NCBI RefSeq assembly: GCF_000758665.1
Contig: NZ_CP009285.1
Span: forward strand, 6,820,001-6,884,000
Source: Paenibacillus borealis
GTDB lineage: Bacteria; Bacillota; Bacilli; Paenibacillales; Paenibacillaceae
Length of the DNA stretch: 64,000 nucleotides
Reading direction: 5' to 3'
Notes under the pieces: generated by a model
Database searches by the model: none
Seen by the model: the letters and a program-made list of their open reading frames with translations, nothing else
Told to the model about the DNA's origin: nothing
Translations under genes and position numbers: made by a program
In this document: positions 56,210 through 64,000 of the stretch, in pieces
Layout: the number at the start of each line of letters is the position of its first letter
Numbering within the stretch: the first letter of the stretch is position 1

Positions 56210-57385
56210 GTGAAAACCGCGCTGTGGCTGTATCTGTTTCTGTTCCTGGCCTTCTTTGACCTGCATGCCCAGTATCCTATTCTGACGCCGTTTGCCATGT
56301 CTTTGGGAGCAGGACCGGCCTTCATCGGCTGGATGATGGGGATGTATTCGCTGACCCACCTCCCCGGCAACCTGCTGGCCGGTGTCCTGGTTGACCGCAA
56401 CGGCAGCCGCCGTTACATCGTCTTCGCCCTTACAGCAGCCGGACTAATCCTGCTGCTCCAGGCTCATGCGCAGCTGCCCTGGCATCTGCTGCTGCTGCGC
56501 GCAGCGAGCGGCTTCGCACTGGCCTTCCTCTCGCCTGCCTGCATGACCCTGCTGGCCTCCCTCTCGTCCGACCCGGCTACCCAGGGGAAGTACATGTCTG
56601 GCCATGGGATCATCCACACGCTGGCCTCTGTGGTCTCACCGGCGGCCGGCGCATTCATCGTTGCCAAGGCCGGTTATTCCGGCACCTTCAGCACCCTGGG
56701 CTGGCTGCTGATCGTGACTGGCGTGATGGCTTTCTTCAGCGTCCCGAAGCATTCTCCGGCACTGGCTGTCCACGCACCCGCTCTGCCGCTGCATCACGAG
56801 AAAGCAATGAATCCCGTGTCAGCGGAGGCTCCGGTCTCTAAGCGCTACTATCTGCTGCCTTTTTTCGTATCCTGTTCCCAAGGGGTTCTCTTCTTCGAGC
56901 TTCCGCTGTCCCAGGGGAGTGAAGGGATGATCTCAACCGGAATTCTGCTGTCGCTGCTCAGCCTGGGGGCACTTCTGACCCTCAGCCTGTTCTTCCTCAA
57001 CCGGCTGGCACCGGGCATCCGCATTGCCGCCGCGCTGCTGGGAATGGCGATCTGCTTCTTCAGTCTGGCCGCCTTCCGCAGCATCCCGGCCGGAATCGTT
57101 CTATTCATGCTGGGCGCAGCCAAAGGCGTGTTATTCCCGGCCATGGCCTCCCTGTTCATCAGTCTGGGCGGGGCCGGGCGGATGGGCCGCACCTTCTCGC
57201 TGCAATCCATCGCCATGTCACTGGGGGCATTTGCCGGACCGGTAGCCGCCGGACAGCTCCGGGACTATGTCTCTCCGTACTTTATTGCCTTCGTGCTGCT
57301 GATGATAGCTATCCTGCTGCTGCCTCCGGGGAGATCCGGCAAGCTTGCCTCTTATTCTCCAGACTGGAACAGCCATGCAGCCTGA
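56210..57385 (+). CDS. Major facilitator superfamily transporter
   Basis: A 391-aa, 12-helix MFS permease. The loop 2-3 motif GVLVDRNGSRRY corresponds to MFS motif A (GxxxDRxGRR). Substrate unknown; drug or sugar efflux is possible. The start is GTG 56210 with GGAGGTG six bases before it; an in-frame TTG at 56195 overlaps that site. A terminator follows. Confidence 0.88.
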   Translation: MKTALWLYLFLFLAFFDLHAQYPILTPFAMSLGAGPAFIGWMMGMYSLTHLPGNLLAGVLVDRNGSRRYIVFALTAAGLILLLQAHAQLPWHLLLLRAASGFALAFLSPACMTLLASLSSDPATQGKYMSGHGIIHTLASVVSPAAGAFIVAKAGYSGTFSTLGWLLIVTGVMAFFSVPKHSPALAVHAPALPLHHEKAMNPVSAEAPVSKRYYLLPFFVSCSQGVLFFELPLSQGSEGMISTGILLSLLSLGALLTLSLFFLNRLAPGIRIAAALLGMAICFFSLAAFRSIPAGIVLFMLGAAKGVLFPAMASLFISLGGAGRMGRTFSLQSIAMSLGAFAGPVAAGQLRDYVSPYFIAFVLLMIAILLLPPGRSGKLASYSPDWNSHAA

Positions 57386-57416
57386 TTCCAACCTGATTCC
57401 ATCCGCATTCGCCAGC

Positions 57417-57446
57417 AATCACCCGCATTTTTTCTGCCGGGTGATT
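57417..57446 (+). terminator. Terminator of the MFS gene
   Basis: AATCACCCG (57417-57425) and CGGGTGATT (57438-57446), then GTTTGTTTG. Confidence 0.85.
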
Positions 57447-57578
57447 GTTTGTTTGATCACGTTTGTTTTTACGACATTTCCCGGGGAATGAATACATATT
57501 GCTCTCTGAACTGTTAAAATTGGCGAAGCTTAGGTACAATATCGTCATAACCAACTATGATCCGGGAGCTGAGCACAT

Positions 57579-57923
57579 ATGTCCATTACCATTATTGTCG
57601 AAGGCAAGAATGACCGCAGCCGGCTGAGACGGCTGCTCACGCCGGAGGTCGACATTCTGTGTACTTTCGGCACATTGAACACACTGAAGCTGGAATCACT
57701 GCGCCGCACCATCGGTGATGGAGAAGTATACCTGTACATGGACAATGACAGCTCCGGCAAAAAAATCCGCGGCGTGCTGCGCGATGCCTTCCCCGATGCA
57801 GTGCATATGTACACCCGGCGGGGTTATGCCGGTGTGGAAGGCACTCCTGACGAGTACAGCATCACCCAGCTCGAAAAAGCCGGTCTTGAGGAATATATTC
57901 TATATCCGCAGCCGTTCCAGTAA
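57579..57923 (+). CDS. Small toprim-domain protein (YusF-like)
   Basis: A 114-aa single toprim domain. The metal-binding residues are Glu8 in IIVEGKND and D55xD57 in YMDNDSSGKK, the pattern shared by DnaG, OLD nucleases and RNase M5. It probably acts on nucleic acid but no substrate is known. GGGAGCTGAG precedes the ATG. Monocistronic, ended by a long hairpin. Confidence 0.85.
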   Translation: MSITIIVEGKNDRSRLRRLLTPEVDILCTFGTLNTLKLESLRRTIGDGEVYLYMDNDSSGKKIRGVLRDAFPDAVHMYTRRGYAGVEGTPDEYSITQLEKAGLEEYILYPQPFQ

Positions 57924-57957
57924 GAAATACTTGCCCCAATCTATAGTTCAATACCCA

Positions 57958-58009
57958 AAAACGCCTTGCCAGCCTCTCCTTCTAATGAAGGAGGCTGGGC
58001 AAGGCGTTT
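57958..58009. terminator. Bidirectional terminator between toprim and sco genes
   Basis: A stem of more than 20 bp with loop TAAT; AAACGCCTTGCC pairs with GGCAAGGCGTTT at its base. Between convergent genes. Confidence 0.92.
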
Positions 58010-58026
58010 AGTTTATTCCGGCCACT

Positions 58027-58644
58027 CTATTCACGGGCCAATTTCTTGACCGTTTCGGCCAGAAACTCCGGAGTCACATTCTCCGTATCCCCGGCATCAT
58101 ATAATCCCCTGAGGCGGTTGGTCCGGTCCACCAGGCCGATGAGGTTGGCATGGGCGAAATCATCCTTACTGTTGCCATAGATCAGAACCTTGAATGATTC
58201 AGCAGCCAGCTTGCGGACCTCTTCCTGATCGCCGCGAAGGAAATACCAGCCGTTATAATCAGCATGAAACTTGTCGCCAAATGCCTTAATGGCTTCCCGT
58301 GTGTCATTCTCCGGATCGAAGGAAATGGAGACAAACTCAATATCCTTACCGAAGCTGCCATCCTTCACCAGCAGATCCTGCGTCTGCGACAACATGTAGG
58401 TAGTAATAGGGCACACATCCGGGCATTCCGTGAAGAAGAAATAGACCAGCCTTGCTGTGCCTGCCGTATCCGCCAGGCTCACCTGCTGTCCATCCACATT
58501 CTCCAGAGAGAAGTCTTGTACCTCCCCGATGACCGGCAGCTTCTTATCTCCGAAGCTAAGTGAATTAACAGCCAGATAGACCGCCATAATTACCGCCACC
58601 AGCAGCATCAGCCAGGTCCATTTATAGCGTTTCAAGGTCTGCAC
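58027..58644 (-). CDS. Sco1/SenC-family copper chaperone
   Basis: A 205-aa membrane-anchored thioredoxin-fold protein that inserts or reduces Cu for the CuA site of cytochrome c oxidase. One N-terminal membrane helix (about 8-28); metal ligands Cys74 and Cys78 in TECPDVCP and His165 in DFAHAN. The start is taken as GTG 58644 because GGGGAGGG lies before it; an earlier in-frame ATG has no such site. It lies 58 bp after ctaB, a common oxidase-assembly pair. Confidence 0.93.
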   Translation of the reverse strand: MQTLKRYKWTWLMLLVAVIMAVYLAVNSLSFGDKKLPVIGEVQDFSLENVDGQQVSLADTAGTARLVYFFFTECPDVCPITTYMLSQTQDLLVKDGSFGKDIEFVSISFDPENDTREAIKAFGDKFHADYNGWYFLRGDQEEVRKLAAESFKVLIYGNSKDDFAHANLIGLVDRTNRLRGLYDAGDTENVTPEFLAETVKKLARE

Positions 58645-58702
58645 AGGACGCCCTCCCCATCTATCATATGAATCCGCACACATCAACAGGGTTAATTAGT
58701 AT

Positions 58703-59635
58703 TTAACCGTGGATCGTATTCAGTACCAGCACAATCAGACTTATGGTCAGGTAGTTAATGGAGAAGAAGAAATTTTTCTTGGCCCAGGCATCATCATCCT
58801 TCGCCTTAAATCCGATTAAGGTTAAATAGAGCCAGGCCAGCGACAAAGCTGACGATACAATCAGATAAAATATCCCTGCATAGTCATACATGTACATCAG
58901 TACAGGGATGGGCAGCAGCAGTGCCACATAAGGGATCATCTGGAACTTGGTACGGCGCGTCCCCTTGACCACGGGAAGCAGGGGGAACCCTGCGGCTCTG
59001 TACTCCTCTTTGCGGCGGATGCCGAGTGCCCAGAAGTGGGGCGGCTGCCACAGGAAGAGCATGGCGAACAGCAGCCAGGCACCAAGATCCACAGTTCCGG
59101 TAACAGCCACATAACCGATCACAGGCGGCATGGCACCGGAGATGGCTCCCACGGAAGTGCTCCAGGTAGATGTTCTTTTGAGCCAAAGGGTATACACTAC
59201 AACATATACGAACATGCCGACGATACCAAACAGTCCGGCCAGTACACCGCAGAAAGCGAACAGCACAGCCAGACCGGCAATACCCAGCCCGATGCCGTAC
59301 AGCAGTACTGTCTGAGGCTTCAGCCTTCCTGTAGGCAAGCCCCGCTCACGGGTTCTTTCCATCTTCATATCCAGATCCCGGTCGAAATAATTATTGAAAA
59401 CACAGGCCGAAGCCATCACCAGCATAGTGCCGAGCAGGGTAAGGATTAAGCGCCCATATTGTACATCCCAGCCTGAAGCCACCCAGTAACCTGCAAAAGC
59501 AGCGATCAGATTGGAACGGATAATACCGGGTTTCGTCACCGTAATGAAGTCGCGCCAGCTTGCACCTTCCGGTGGAGACTTGGCAGACATTGATGCGGAA
59601 TCGGAAGAAGCTTGATATCTCAATTGATTGTCCAC
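58703..59635 (-). CDS. ctaB: Heme O synthase (protoheme IX farnesyltransferase)
   Basis: UbiA-family membrane prenyltransferase, 310 aa, that adds farnesyl to haem b to give haem O, the substrate of CtaA. The first Asp-rich motif is NNYFDRDLDMKMERTRER; eight or nine helices follow the polar N-terminus. The start is GTG 59635 with AGGAGG eight bases upstream; a longer open frame to 59767 has no ribosome site. In an operon with sco. Confidence 0.94.
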   Translation of the reverse strand: MDNQLRYQASSDSASMSAKSPPEGASWRDFITVTKPGIIRSNLIAAFAGYWVASGWDVQYGRLILTLLGTMLVMASACVFNNYFDRDLDMKMERTRERGLPTGRLKPQTVLLYGIGLGIAGLAVLFAFCGVLAGLFGIVGMFVYVVVYTLWLKRTSTWSTSVGAISGAMPPVIGYVAVTGTVDLGAWLLFAMLFLWQPPHFWALGIRRKEEYRAAGFPLLPVVKGTRRTKFQMIPYVALLLPIPVLMYMYDYAGIFYLIVSSALSLAWLYLTLIGFKAKDDDAWAKKNFFFSINYLTISLIVLVLNTIHG

Positions 59636-59893
59636 GTATGGTGTTCCTCCTTCTAAGGGACTTCTTAACGTTCCGCCGGAGCCTGAGTAACAGTTCGGCT
59701 GTATCTGGATAATAATACTGGCTCCGCTATTAACTTTATCATAGCAAACTGGGAAAGACTTTGACAATCATTGACCATGATGTTCATCAATTCGACAATT
59801 ACGTGACAATATTTATTTCCTCCCCCCTAAATAACTGGACGCTAAATTGGGTAGTTATTAATAGAGAACTTCCGTACAAAGGAGATCTGGCCA

Positions 59894-60898
59894 ATGGATA
59901 CCGCTACACATTTTGTTATGGGACTGGGACTCGCCGGTCTGTCGTTCGTCGATCCTTCAGTCGCCTCGAACGGGACACTCGCCGGTGCCGTGATGGTCGC
60001 TACCGTACTGGCTTCTCAGGCACCGGATGCCGATACTGCGCTGCGGCTGAAGGACAATGCGGTGTATATCCGCAATCACAGGGGAATCACCCATTCCCTG
60101 CCCTTTTTACTGCTATGGCCGGCTCTGATCACCGTGGTCATAGGTCCGATCTTCGGATTAACGGATCTTCATGCCTTAAGCCATATCGCGCTTTGGAGCT
60201 TCATCGGCGTTGCCATCCATGTGTTCTCGGATCTGTTCAACACCTATGGGACTCAGGCGGCACGCCCGTTCACAGAAAAATGGATTGCCTGGAATATTAT
60301 CCATATCTTCGATCCGTTCATCTTCGGCAGCCATGCAGCTGCGATCATTCTCTGGATCAGCGGGATTGTGCCCCCGGCGCCCTTGTTCATTACCCTGTAT
60401 GCAAGCATCGTCTTATATTACATCTGGCGGACGCTCGTGCATGCACGCATCACACGAAATATTAAGAACAAAGATGCGCACCATAATGCCGGTGACCGGT
60501 ACTTCGTCATTCCTACGATTTCGCCTACCCGCTGGAATGTAGTCAAAGCCAAGCCGGACGGCAGCTACAATGTCGGGCTGCTGAACAATGGCAAGCTGGA
60601 ATGGTTCAAGCATGCGGTGTGCTCCACTCACCCCGCTGTGGAACATTCGAAATCCCATCCGGATATTCAGGCTTTTCTGTACTTCACCTCTTATGCCGTC
60701 GCCGAGGTTGAAGAGCTGCCCTCTGGTTATATTGTACGCTGGGGGGATGTTCGTTATTTACACCGTAAGCAATTCCCGTTTGTTGCAGTACTGGTAATGG
60801 ACAACCAGTATCATCCGCTCAATACTTATGTAGGCTGGCTCAGCAGTGAGAAGTTGGATGAGCGCTTCGCCATTGATCCGGGAACAGTTAAAACCTAG
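59894..60898 (+). CDS. YfhP/YdjM-type membrane metal-dependent hydrolase
   Basis: A 334-aa protein of the membrane-bound LexA-binding/DUF457 hydrolase family. The N-terminal half has four or five helices and the conserved polar motifs DTATHF, SQAPDADTALR, NHRGITHSLP and VFSDLFNTYGT, His/Asp-rich segments likely to bind metal. The C-terminal about 130 residues are soluble. Activity is not established for the family. AAAGGAG precedes the ATG. Confidence 0.87.
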   Translation: MDTATHFVMGLGLAGLSFVDPSVASNGTLAGAVMVATVLASQAPDADTALRLKDNAVYIRNHRGITHSLPFLLLWPALITVVIGPIFGLTDLHALSHIALWSFIGVAIHVFSDLFNTYGTQAARPFTEKWIAWNIIHIFDPFIFGSHAAAIILWISGIVPPAPLFITLYASIVLYYIWRTLVHARITRNIKNKDAHHNAGDRYFVIPTISPTRWNVVKAKPDGSYNVGLLNNGKLEWFKHAVCSTHPAVEHSKSHPDIQAFLYFTSYAVAEVEELPSGYIVRWGDVRYLHRKQFPFVAVLVMDNQYHPLNTYVGWLSSEKLDERFAIDPGTVKT

Positions 60899-60927
60899 CA
60901 GCGCAAACAAGGCATAACCTGAAGATG

Positions 60928-60960
60928 GATGGCATCCGCCCATGCGGATGCCATCTTTTT
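60928..60960 (+). terminator. Terminator of the YfhP-like gene
   Basis: GATGGCATCCGC (60928-60939) and GCGGATGCCATC (60944-60955), followed by TTTTT. Confidence 0.95.
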
Positions 60961-61015
60961 AATTTATACGGGCAATGAGTTTAAGTTCACCTGTATGGTC
61001 AGCCGGGATGCTATG

Positions 61016-61200
61016 AATGTTGTATATATTACAACTCTGAGCCTTAGAAACCGGGGTGACTTTAAGAATTGTTGTATGAAATGCAGGAATTCGCCCGCTT
61101 AGGGGCTATGGAGGAGGAGAAATGCTGCCTTTTGTGCAACAATTTTCGATTGGGGCGATTTAATAAAAGGAAATGTTGTATTCTGTGCAGGATTTCGTCA
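61016..61200 (+). repeat. Degenerate array of about 52-bp units (copy B)
   Basis: TG(T/C)TG anchors start at 61018, 61070, 61123 and 61174 (spacings 52, 53, 51). Units carry inverted repeats such as TGTTGTATATATTACAAC. GGAGGAGGAG lies just before the third anchor, AAATG. About 130 bp aligns with copy A at 14.0 kb in the opposite orientation. The 60961-61401 gap holds no convincing gene; short open frames here follow from the repeat. Confidence 0.8.
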
Positions 61201-61401
61201 ACGGAACTTTACTGGATTCCTGCCTTCAATTTTATTCCAAACCTTGCCGACCCTTGACGCCCGGGACCGCATAGGGCACAATCACAATAAAGCGGTTACA
61301 GCTTATAACAGTTAACTGTATGAATTAAAAATCCCGAAATGCAGAAGCACTCCGGGAAAACTGACTCCAACGCTATTTGAGCAGAAAGGAAGCTGGAACA
61401 T

Positions 61402-61593
61402 ATGGGTAAAGGTCTGTCACTGTGGTTCGCCTGCTCTTCAATTCTCATACTTACTGCGGCATCCATTTCAATCAGCTATAATATCTGGCTGGCGCTGCTG
61501 CTCGGTGCACTGTGTGTGCTCAACATCGGCTGGGGCTTCATCATCAAAGCCAGGCTGAGACGCAAGGCCGAGAGCAAGCTGCCCTCCTCTTAA
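61402..61593 (+). CDS. Small two-helix membrane protein, 63 aa
   Basis: Unknown function. AAAGGAAG precedes the ATG. Helices at about 5-25 and 28-49, then a basic tail KARLRRKAESK. Its stop overlaps that of the convergent trpS by 4 bp. No terminator is visible between the two. Confidence 0.55.
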   Translation: MGKGLSLWFACSSILILTAASISISYNIWLALLLGALCVLNIGWGFIIKARLRRKAESKLPSS

Positions 61594-62579
61594 CGGTAAG
61601 GCAGGAAGCCCATCCGTTCCTTCACGCCTTCCAGCGTCCGGGCAGCATTATTGCGCGCACTTTCGGCTCCTTGAGCCAGAATATCGCCAAGCATACCGGA
61701 GCTGCGGATCTCATGGTATCTCTGCTGGAGCGGTTCAAGCAGGGCGACAACGACTTCGCCGAGCTCTTTTTTGAACCCTCCGTACATTTGTCCTTCATAC
61801 TTGTCTGCAATCTGCTGCAGGCTCATTCCCGAGCACTCGGCATAAATGCTCATCAGGTTGCTGATCTCAGGCTTGTTCGCCGGATCAAATACCACTTCGC
61901 GTCCTGAATCTGTGGTTGCGCGGCTGATCTTTTTGCGGATGACATCCGGCGGATCCAGCAGGCCGATTCTGCTGCCGGCATTAGGGTCGCTTTTGCTCAT
62001 TTTTTTGGTCCCGTCATCCAGAGACATAATCCGTGCTCCAACTTCAGGAATATACGGTTCCGGAATGGTGAAGAAATCACCGAAACGGTGATTGAAGCGT
62101 CCCGCCAAGTCGCGGGTCAGCTCCAGATGCTGCTTCTGGTCTTCACCCACCGGCACCAGATCGGCGTTGTAAACCAGGATATCCGCAGCCATCAGCGATG
62201 GATACACGAACAATCCGGCTCCTACAGATTCTTTACCTGCCGATTTATCCTTAAACTGGGTCATCCGTTCAAGCTCACCCATAGCAGTCAGCGTCGTCAG
62301 AATCCATCCCAGCTCAGCATGCTGAGGCACGTGGGACTGCATGTAGACATGGGAGATAGCAGGGTCAATGCCTGCAGCCAGATACAATGCAGCTACCGAT
62401 TCCGAATTCTCACGGAGTGCAGCGGGATCCTGGGCAACCGTAATGGCATGCAGGTCCACCACCATGAAGAAGCACTCATATTCCTTTTGCAGCTTGACGA
62501 AATTCTTGATCGCTCCGATATAATTTCCGAGTGTGAGCGAACCGCTGGGCTGAATCCCCGATAATACTTTTTTTGCCAT
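61590..62579 (-). CDS. trpS: Tryptophanyl-tRNA synthetase
   Basis: Class I aminoacyl-tRNA synthetase charging tRNA-Trp. 329 aa, usual length. The HIGH-equivalent is PSGSLTLGNYIG near the N-terminus and the second signature is KKMSKSDPNAGSRI. ATG 62579 follows GGAGGATAAGATC; upstream in-frame ATGs lie before or inside that ribosome site. Expression is controlled by the T-box leader immediately upstream. Confidence 0.97.
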   Translation of the reverse strand: MAKKVLSGIQPSGSLTLGNYIGAIKNFVKLQKEYECFFMVVDLHAITVAQDPAALRENSESVAALYLAAGIDPAISHVYMQSHVPQHAELGWILTTLTAMGELERMTQFKDKSAGKESVGAGLFVYPSLMAADILVYNADLVPVGEDQKQHLELTRDLAGRFNHRFGDFFTIPEPYIPEVGARIMSLDDGTKKMSKSDPNAGSRIGLLDPPDVIRKKISRATTDSGREVVFDPANKPEISNLMSIYAECSGMSLQQIADKYEGQMYGGFKKELGEVVVALLEPLQQRYHEIRSSGMLGDILAQGAESARNNAARTLEGVKERMGFLPYR

Positions 62580-62623
62580 GATCTTATCCTCCATCATCTG
62601 TGTATATTCCGTTTGCGCGTGAA

Positions 62624-62895
62624 CGCAAAAAGGCCCCACATCCGCAAGGGACGTGAGACCGTGGTACCACCCTTATTCGCCGCTAACCGTTACCCCTGGG
62701 GGCAGGCAAGCAGCCTTGGCTTCCGTTAACGGGGAAGAGCCGGCCGGTCTACTGAAGGCTTATGCAGCCTGTTCGATCGCGGCGCTCAAGGGTCCATTCG
62801 GTCAGAGGTGCACCACCGGTTCACATCAGCCACCGGCTTTCTGAAGGTACAGTCTATGCTTACTTGTCCCTGTCATCACGTTGTTGTCATTCATT
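62624..62895 (-). ncRNA. T-box riboswitch of trpS (Trp specifier)
   Basis: On the minus strand the T-box sequence AATAAGGGTGGTACCACGG lies at 62659-62677, followed by a terminator helix and UUUUU near 62628. The 5' part has GACAGGGACAAGTA (stem I base). In the specifier loop, CGAAUGGACCC carries UGG at 62794-62796, the Trp codon. Uncharged tRNA-Trp should favour antitermination. Confidence 0.95.
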
Positions 62896-62904
62896 GTTGC
62901 CTTC

Positions 62905-62933
62905 ATCATAGAGCGTGCCGGAGAAGTTGTCAA
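62905..62933 (-). promoter_or_regulatory. Sigma-A promoter of trpS
   Basis: TTGACA (62928-62933), 17-bp spacer, TATGAT (62905-62910) on the minus strand. Start of transcription expected near 62897, at the 5' end of the T-box. Confidence 0.88.
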
Positions 62934-63019
62934 ATCCCTAACTACCGCCGAATAAATCTGGTATGATAAGGATATTCGTGTATGATCTGATTACAGTTTA
63001 TCAAAGGAGCATATCTCTT

Positions 63020-63991
63020 ATGAAACAGGTGACCAAAGGGCAGTGGAACGGTTATGATACGTACATTTTGCATAGCCGCGAGCTGGAAGTCACGCTTTTG
63101 CCCCGGCTGGGAAACAACGTAATTTCCTTATGGGACCGCAAGGAGGAGCGGCAAATCCTGCGCCAGCCTGATGAAAGCGACTTGGCTTTTTATATTCAGA
63201 AACCTTATCACTTCGGCATTCCGCTTCTAGTACCGCCCGGGCGTATACGAAACGGGCAATTCGCCTTCGACGGCATCAGCTACCAGTTTGACCGGAATTC
63301 AGGCGACCATCATATTCACGGTCTTCACCGCACACAAGCCTGGTGTGTCAGCGATATTGAAGAGGATGAGGAAGGCTGCACGGTAACGACCGAATTCACA
63401 ACTACGGATGATGCAGAGTGGATCAGGCAATTTCCCGAGCCGCTGAAGCTTGAGATGACATTCCGCCTGCAGGGGCCAGAGCTGGTGCAGACACTCAAGG
63501 TTACTCACCTCGGCAGAAGGCGCATTCCATTTGGTATCGGCTATCATACATGGTTTATGCTTGACGGCGCACCTGAGCGCTGGAGTGTAACTCTCCCTGT
63601 TCAAGGCGTCTATGAGCTGAATAATGAGCTTCTGCCCAGCGGGCAATTATTGCCGCTCGGTGAACTTGATGCTCTTAACAGCCATATGAACCTTCAAGGA
63701 ACGAATCTGGATACTGCCCTGCGGATCGGCGATCAGCAGCCTGCTGAGGCCTTCCTGATGCGCGATGACGGCTACGGACTGCGTTATTCGGTGGACAAGG
63801 ATGTATTCCGTCACTGGGTCCTCTATACCAAAGGAGAAGCTGACCAGTTCCTCTGCATTGAACCGCTCACCTGGCTTCCGGATGCGCCGAATCTTCAGCA
63901 GGACGCTTCCTTCACCGGTATTGTTACGCTTGAACCGGGCCAGACGCTGGTCCTCGGCAGCAGCCTGCAGATGATTTATCCCGGCCAATAA
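63020..63991 (+). CDS. Aldose 1-epimerase-like protein
   Basis: A 323-aa galactose-mutarotase-fold protein, complete within the window. The sequence LPRLGNNVISLWDRK near the start, DHHIHGLHRTQAW (catalytic His region) and FGIGYHTWFML (second His) match the family; the conserved late Glu is in FLCIEPLTWLPDAPN. It interconverts sugar anomers, but the substrate is not certain. AAAGGAGC precedes ATG 63020; 19 more open codons upstream have no ribosome site. Confidence 0.9.
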   Translation: MKQVTKGQWNGYDTYILHSRELEVTLLPRLGNNVISLWDRKEERQILRQPDESDLAFYIQKPYHFGIPLLVPPGRIRNGQFAFDGISYQFDRNSGDHHIHGLHRTQAWCVSDIEEDEEGCTVTTEFTTTDDAEWIRQFPEPLKLEMTFRLQGPELVQTLKVTHLGRRRIPFGIGYHTWFMLDGAPERWSVTLPVQGVYELNNELLPSGQLLPLGELDALNSHMNLQGTNLDTALRIGDQQPAEAFLMRDDGYGLRYSVDKDVFRHWVLYTKGEADQFLCIEPLTWLPDAPNLQQDASFTGIVTLEPGQTLVLGSSLQMIYPGQ

Positions 63992-64000
63992 ATTTCATAT

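Noticed and set aside
61069..61257. 62-codon Cys-rich plus-strand frame
   Set aside because: It starts and lies mostly inside the second 52-bp array and has no ribosome site.

Overview
The window looks like a chromosome segment of a spore-forming Bacillota, most probably Paenibacillus. The reasons are a Bacillus-type primosome pair (dnaB-dnaI), a sporulation checkpoint gene (sda), a YheC/YheD ATP-grasp protein, HemQ, an S-box and a T-box riboswitch, a YesM/YesN-type two-component system, and very large multimodular secreted glycan-active enzymes. The genus call is inference. No rRNA, tRNA, CRISPR array or insertion sequence was seen.

Layout. 0-9.6 kb is a leftward glycan locus: a 1523-aa secreted GH81 beta-1,3-glucanase, a solute-binding lipoprotein with no permease beside it, a YesN-type regulator and a YesM-type kinase cut by the window edge. 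10-13.3 kb holds uvrC, trxA and a GNAT enzyme. 14.2-16.8 kb holds dnaB-dnaI. 17-22.6 kb is a redox/haem block (yuiB, hemQ, NDH-2, yumC) followed by a small sda gene that has a DnaA-box cluster upstream. 22.8-27.4 kb holds small membrane protein genes, an O-antigen-ligase-like protein with a TPR tail, and GNAT and DinB proteins. 27.7-35.5 kb is accessory: a 1719-aa PL9/SLH surface protein, then a polymorphic toxin with a CdiA_C-like C-terminus and its candidate immunity gene. 35.7-39.3 kb returns to conserved Fe-S/redox genes (HesB, YutJ, YuzB, YutI) plus mqnE. 39.5-42.4 kb is metNIQ behind a SAM-I riboswitch. 42.4-46.4 kb holds a HEPN protein, a UbiD decarboxylase, ctaA and a thioredoxin-like protein. 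46.5-56 kb is mostly cell envelope: a MurJ/SpoVB-type flippase, DUF456, a HAD phosphatase, two tandem class B PBPs and a membrane transglutaminase. 56-64 kb holds an MFS transporter, a toprim protein, Sco1, ctaB, a YfhP-like membrane hydrolase, trpS behind a Trp T-box, and an aldose-1-epimerase-like gene.

How the genes work together. ctaA, ctaB and sco serve haem A synthesis and cytochrome oxidase assembly. NDH-2, yumC and yutJ handle NAD(P)H electrons. mqnE, and possibly ubiD, point to futalosine-route menaquinone, so much of the conserved content serves one respiratory chain. The GH81, PL9/SLH and two-component genes suggest growth on plant or fungal polysaccharides.

The least explained content is non-coding. 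Three intergenic loci (9.8, 14.0 and 61.1 kb) carry quasi-repeats with the same 51-53 bp period, close to five helical turns, and each unit carries a short inverted repeat. A separate 150-bp element at 48.76-48.91 kb has terminal inverted repeats and four internal hairpins. No wholly new protein system is claimed.
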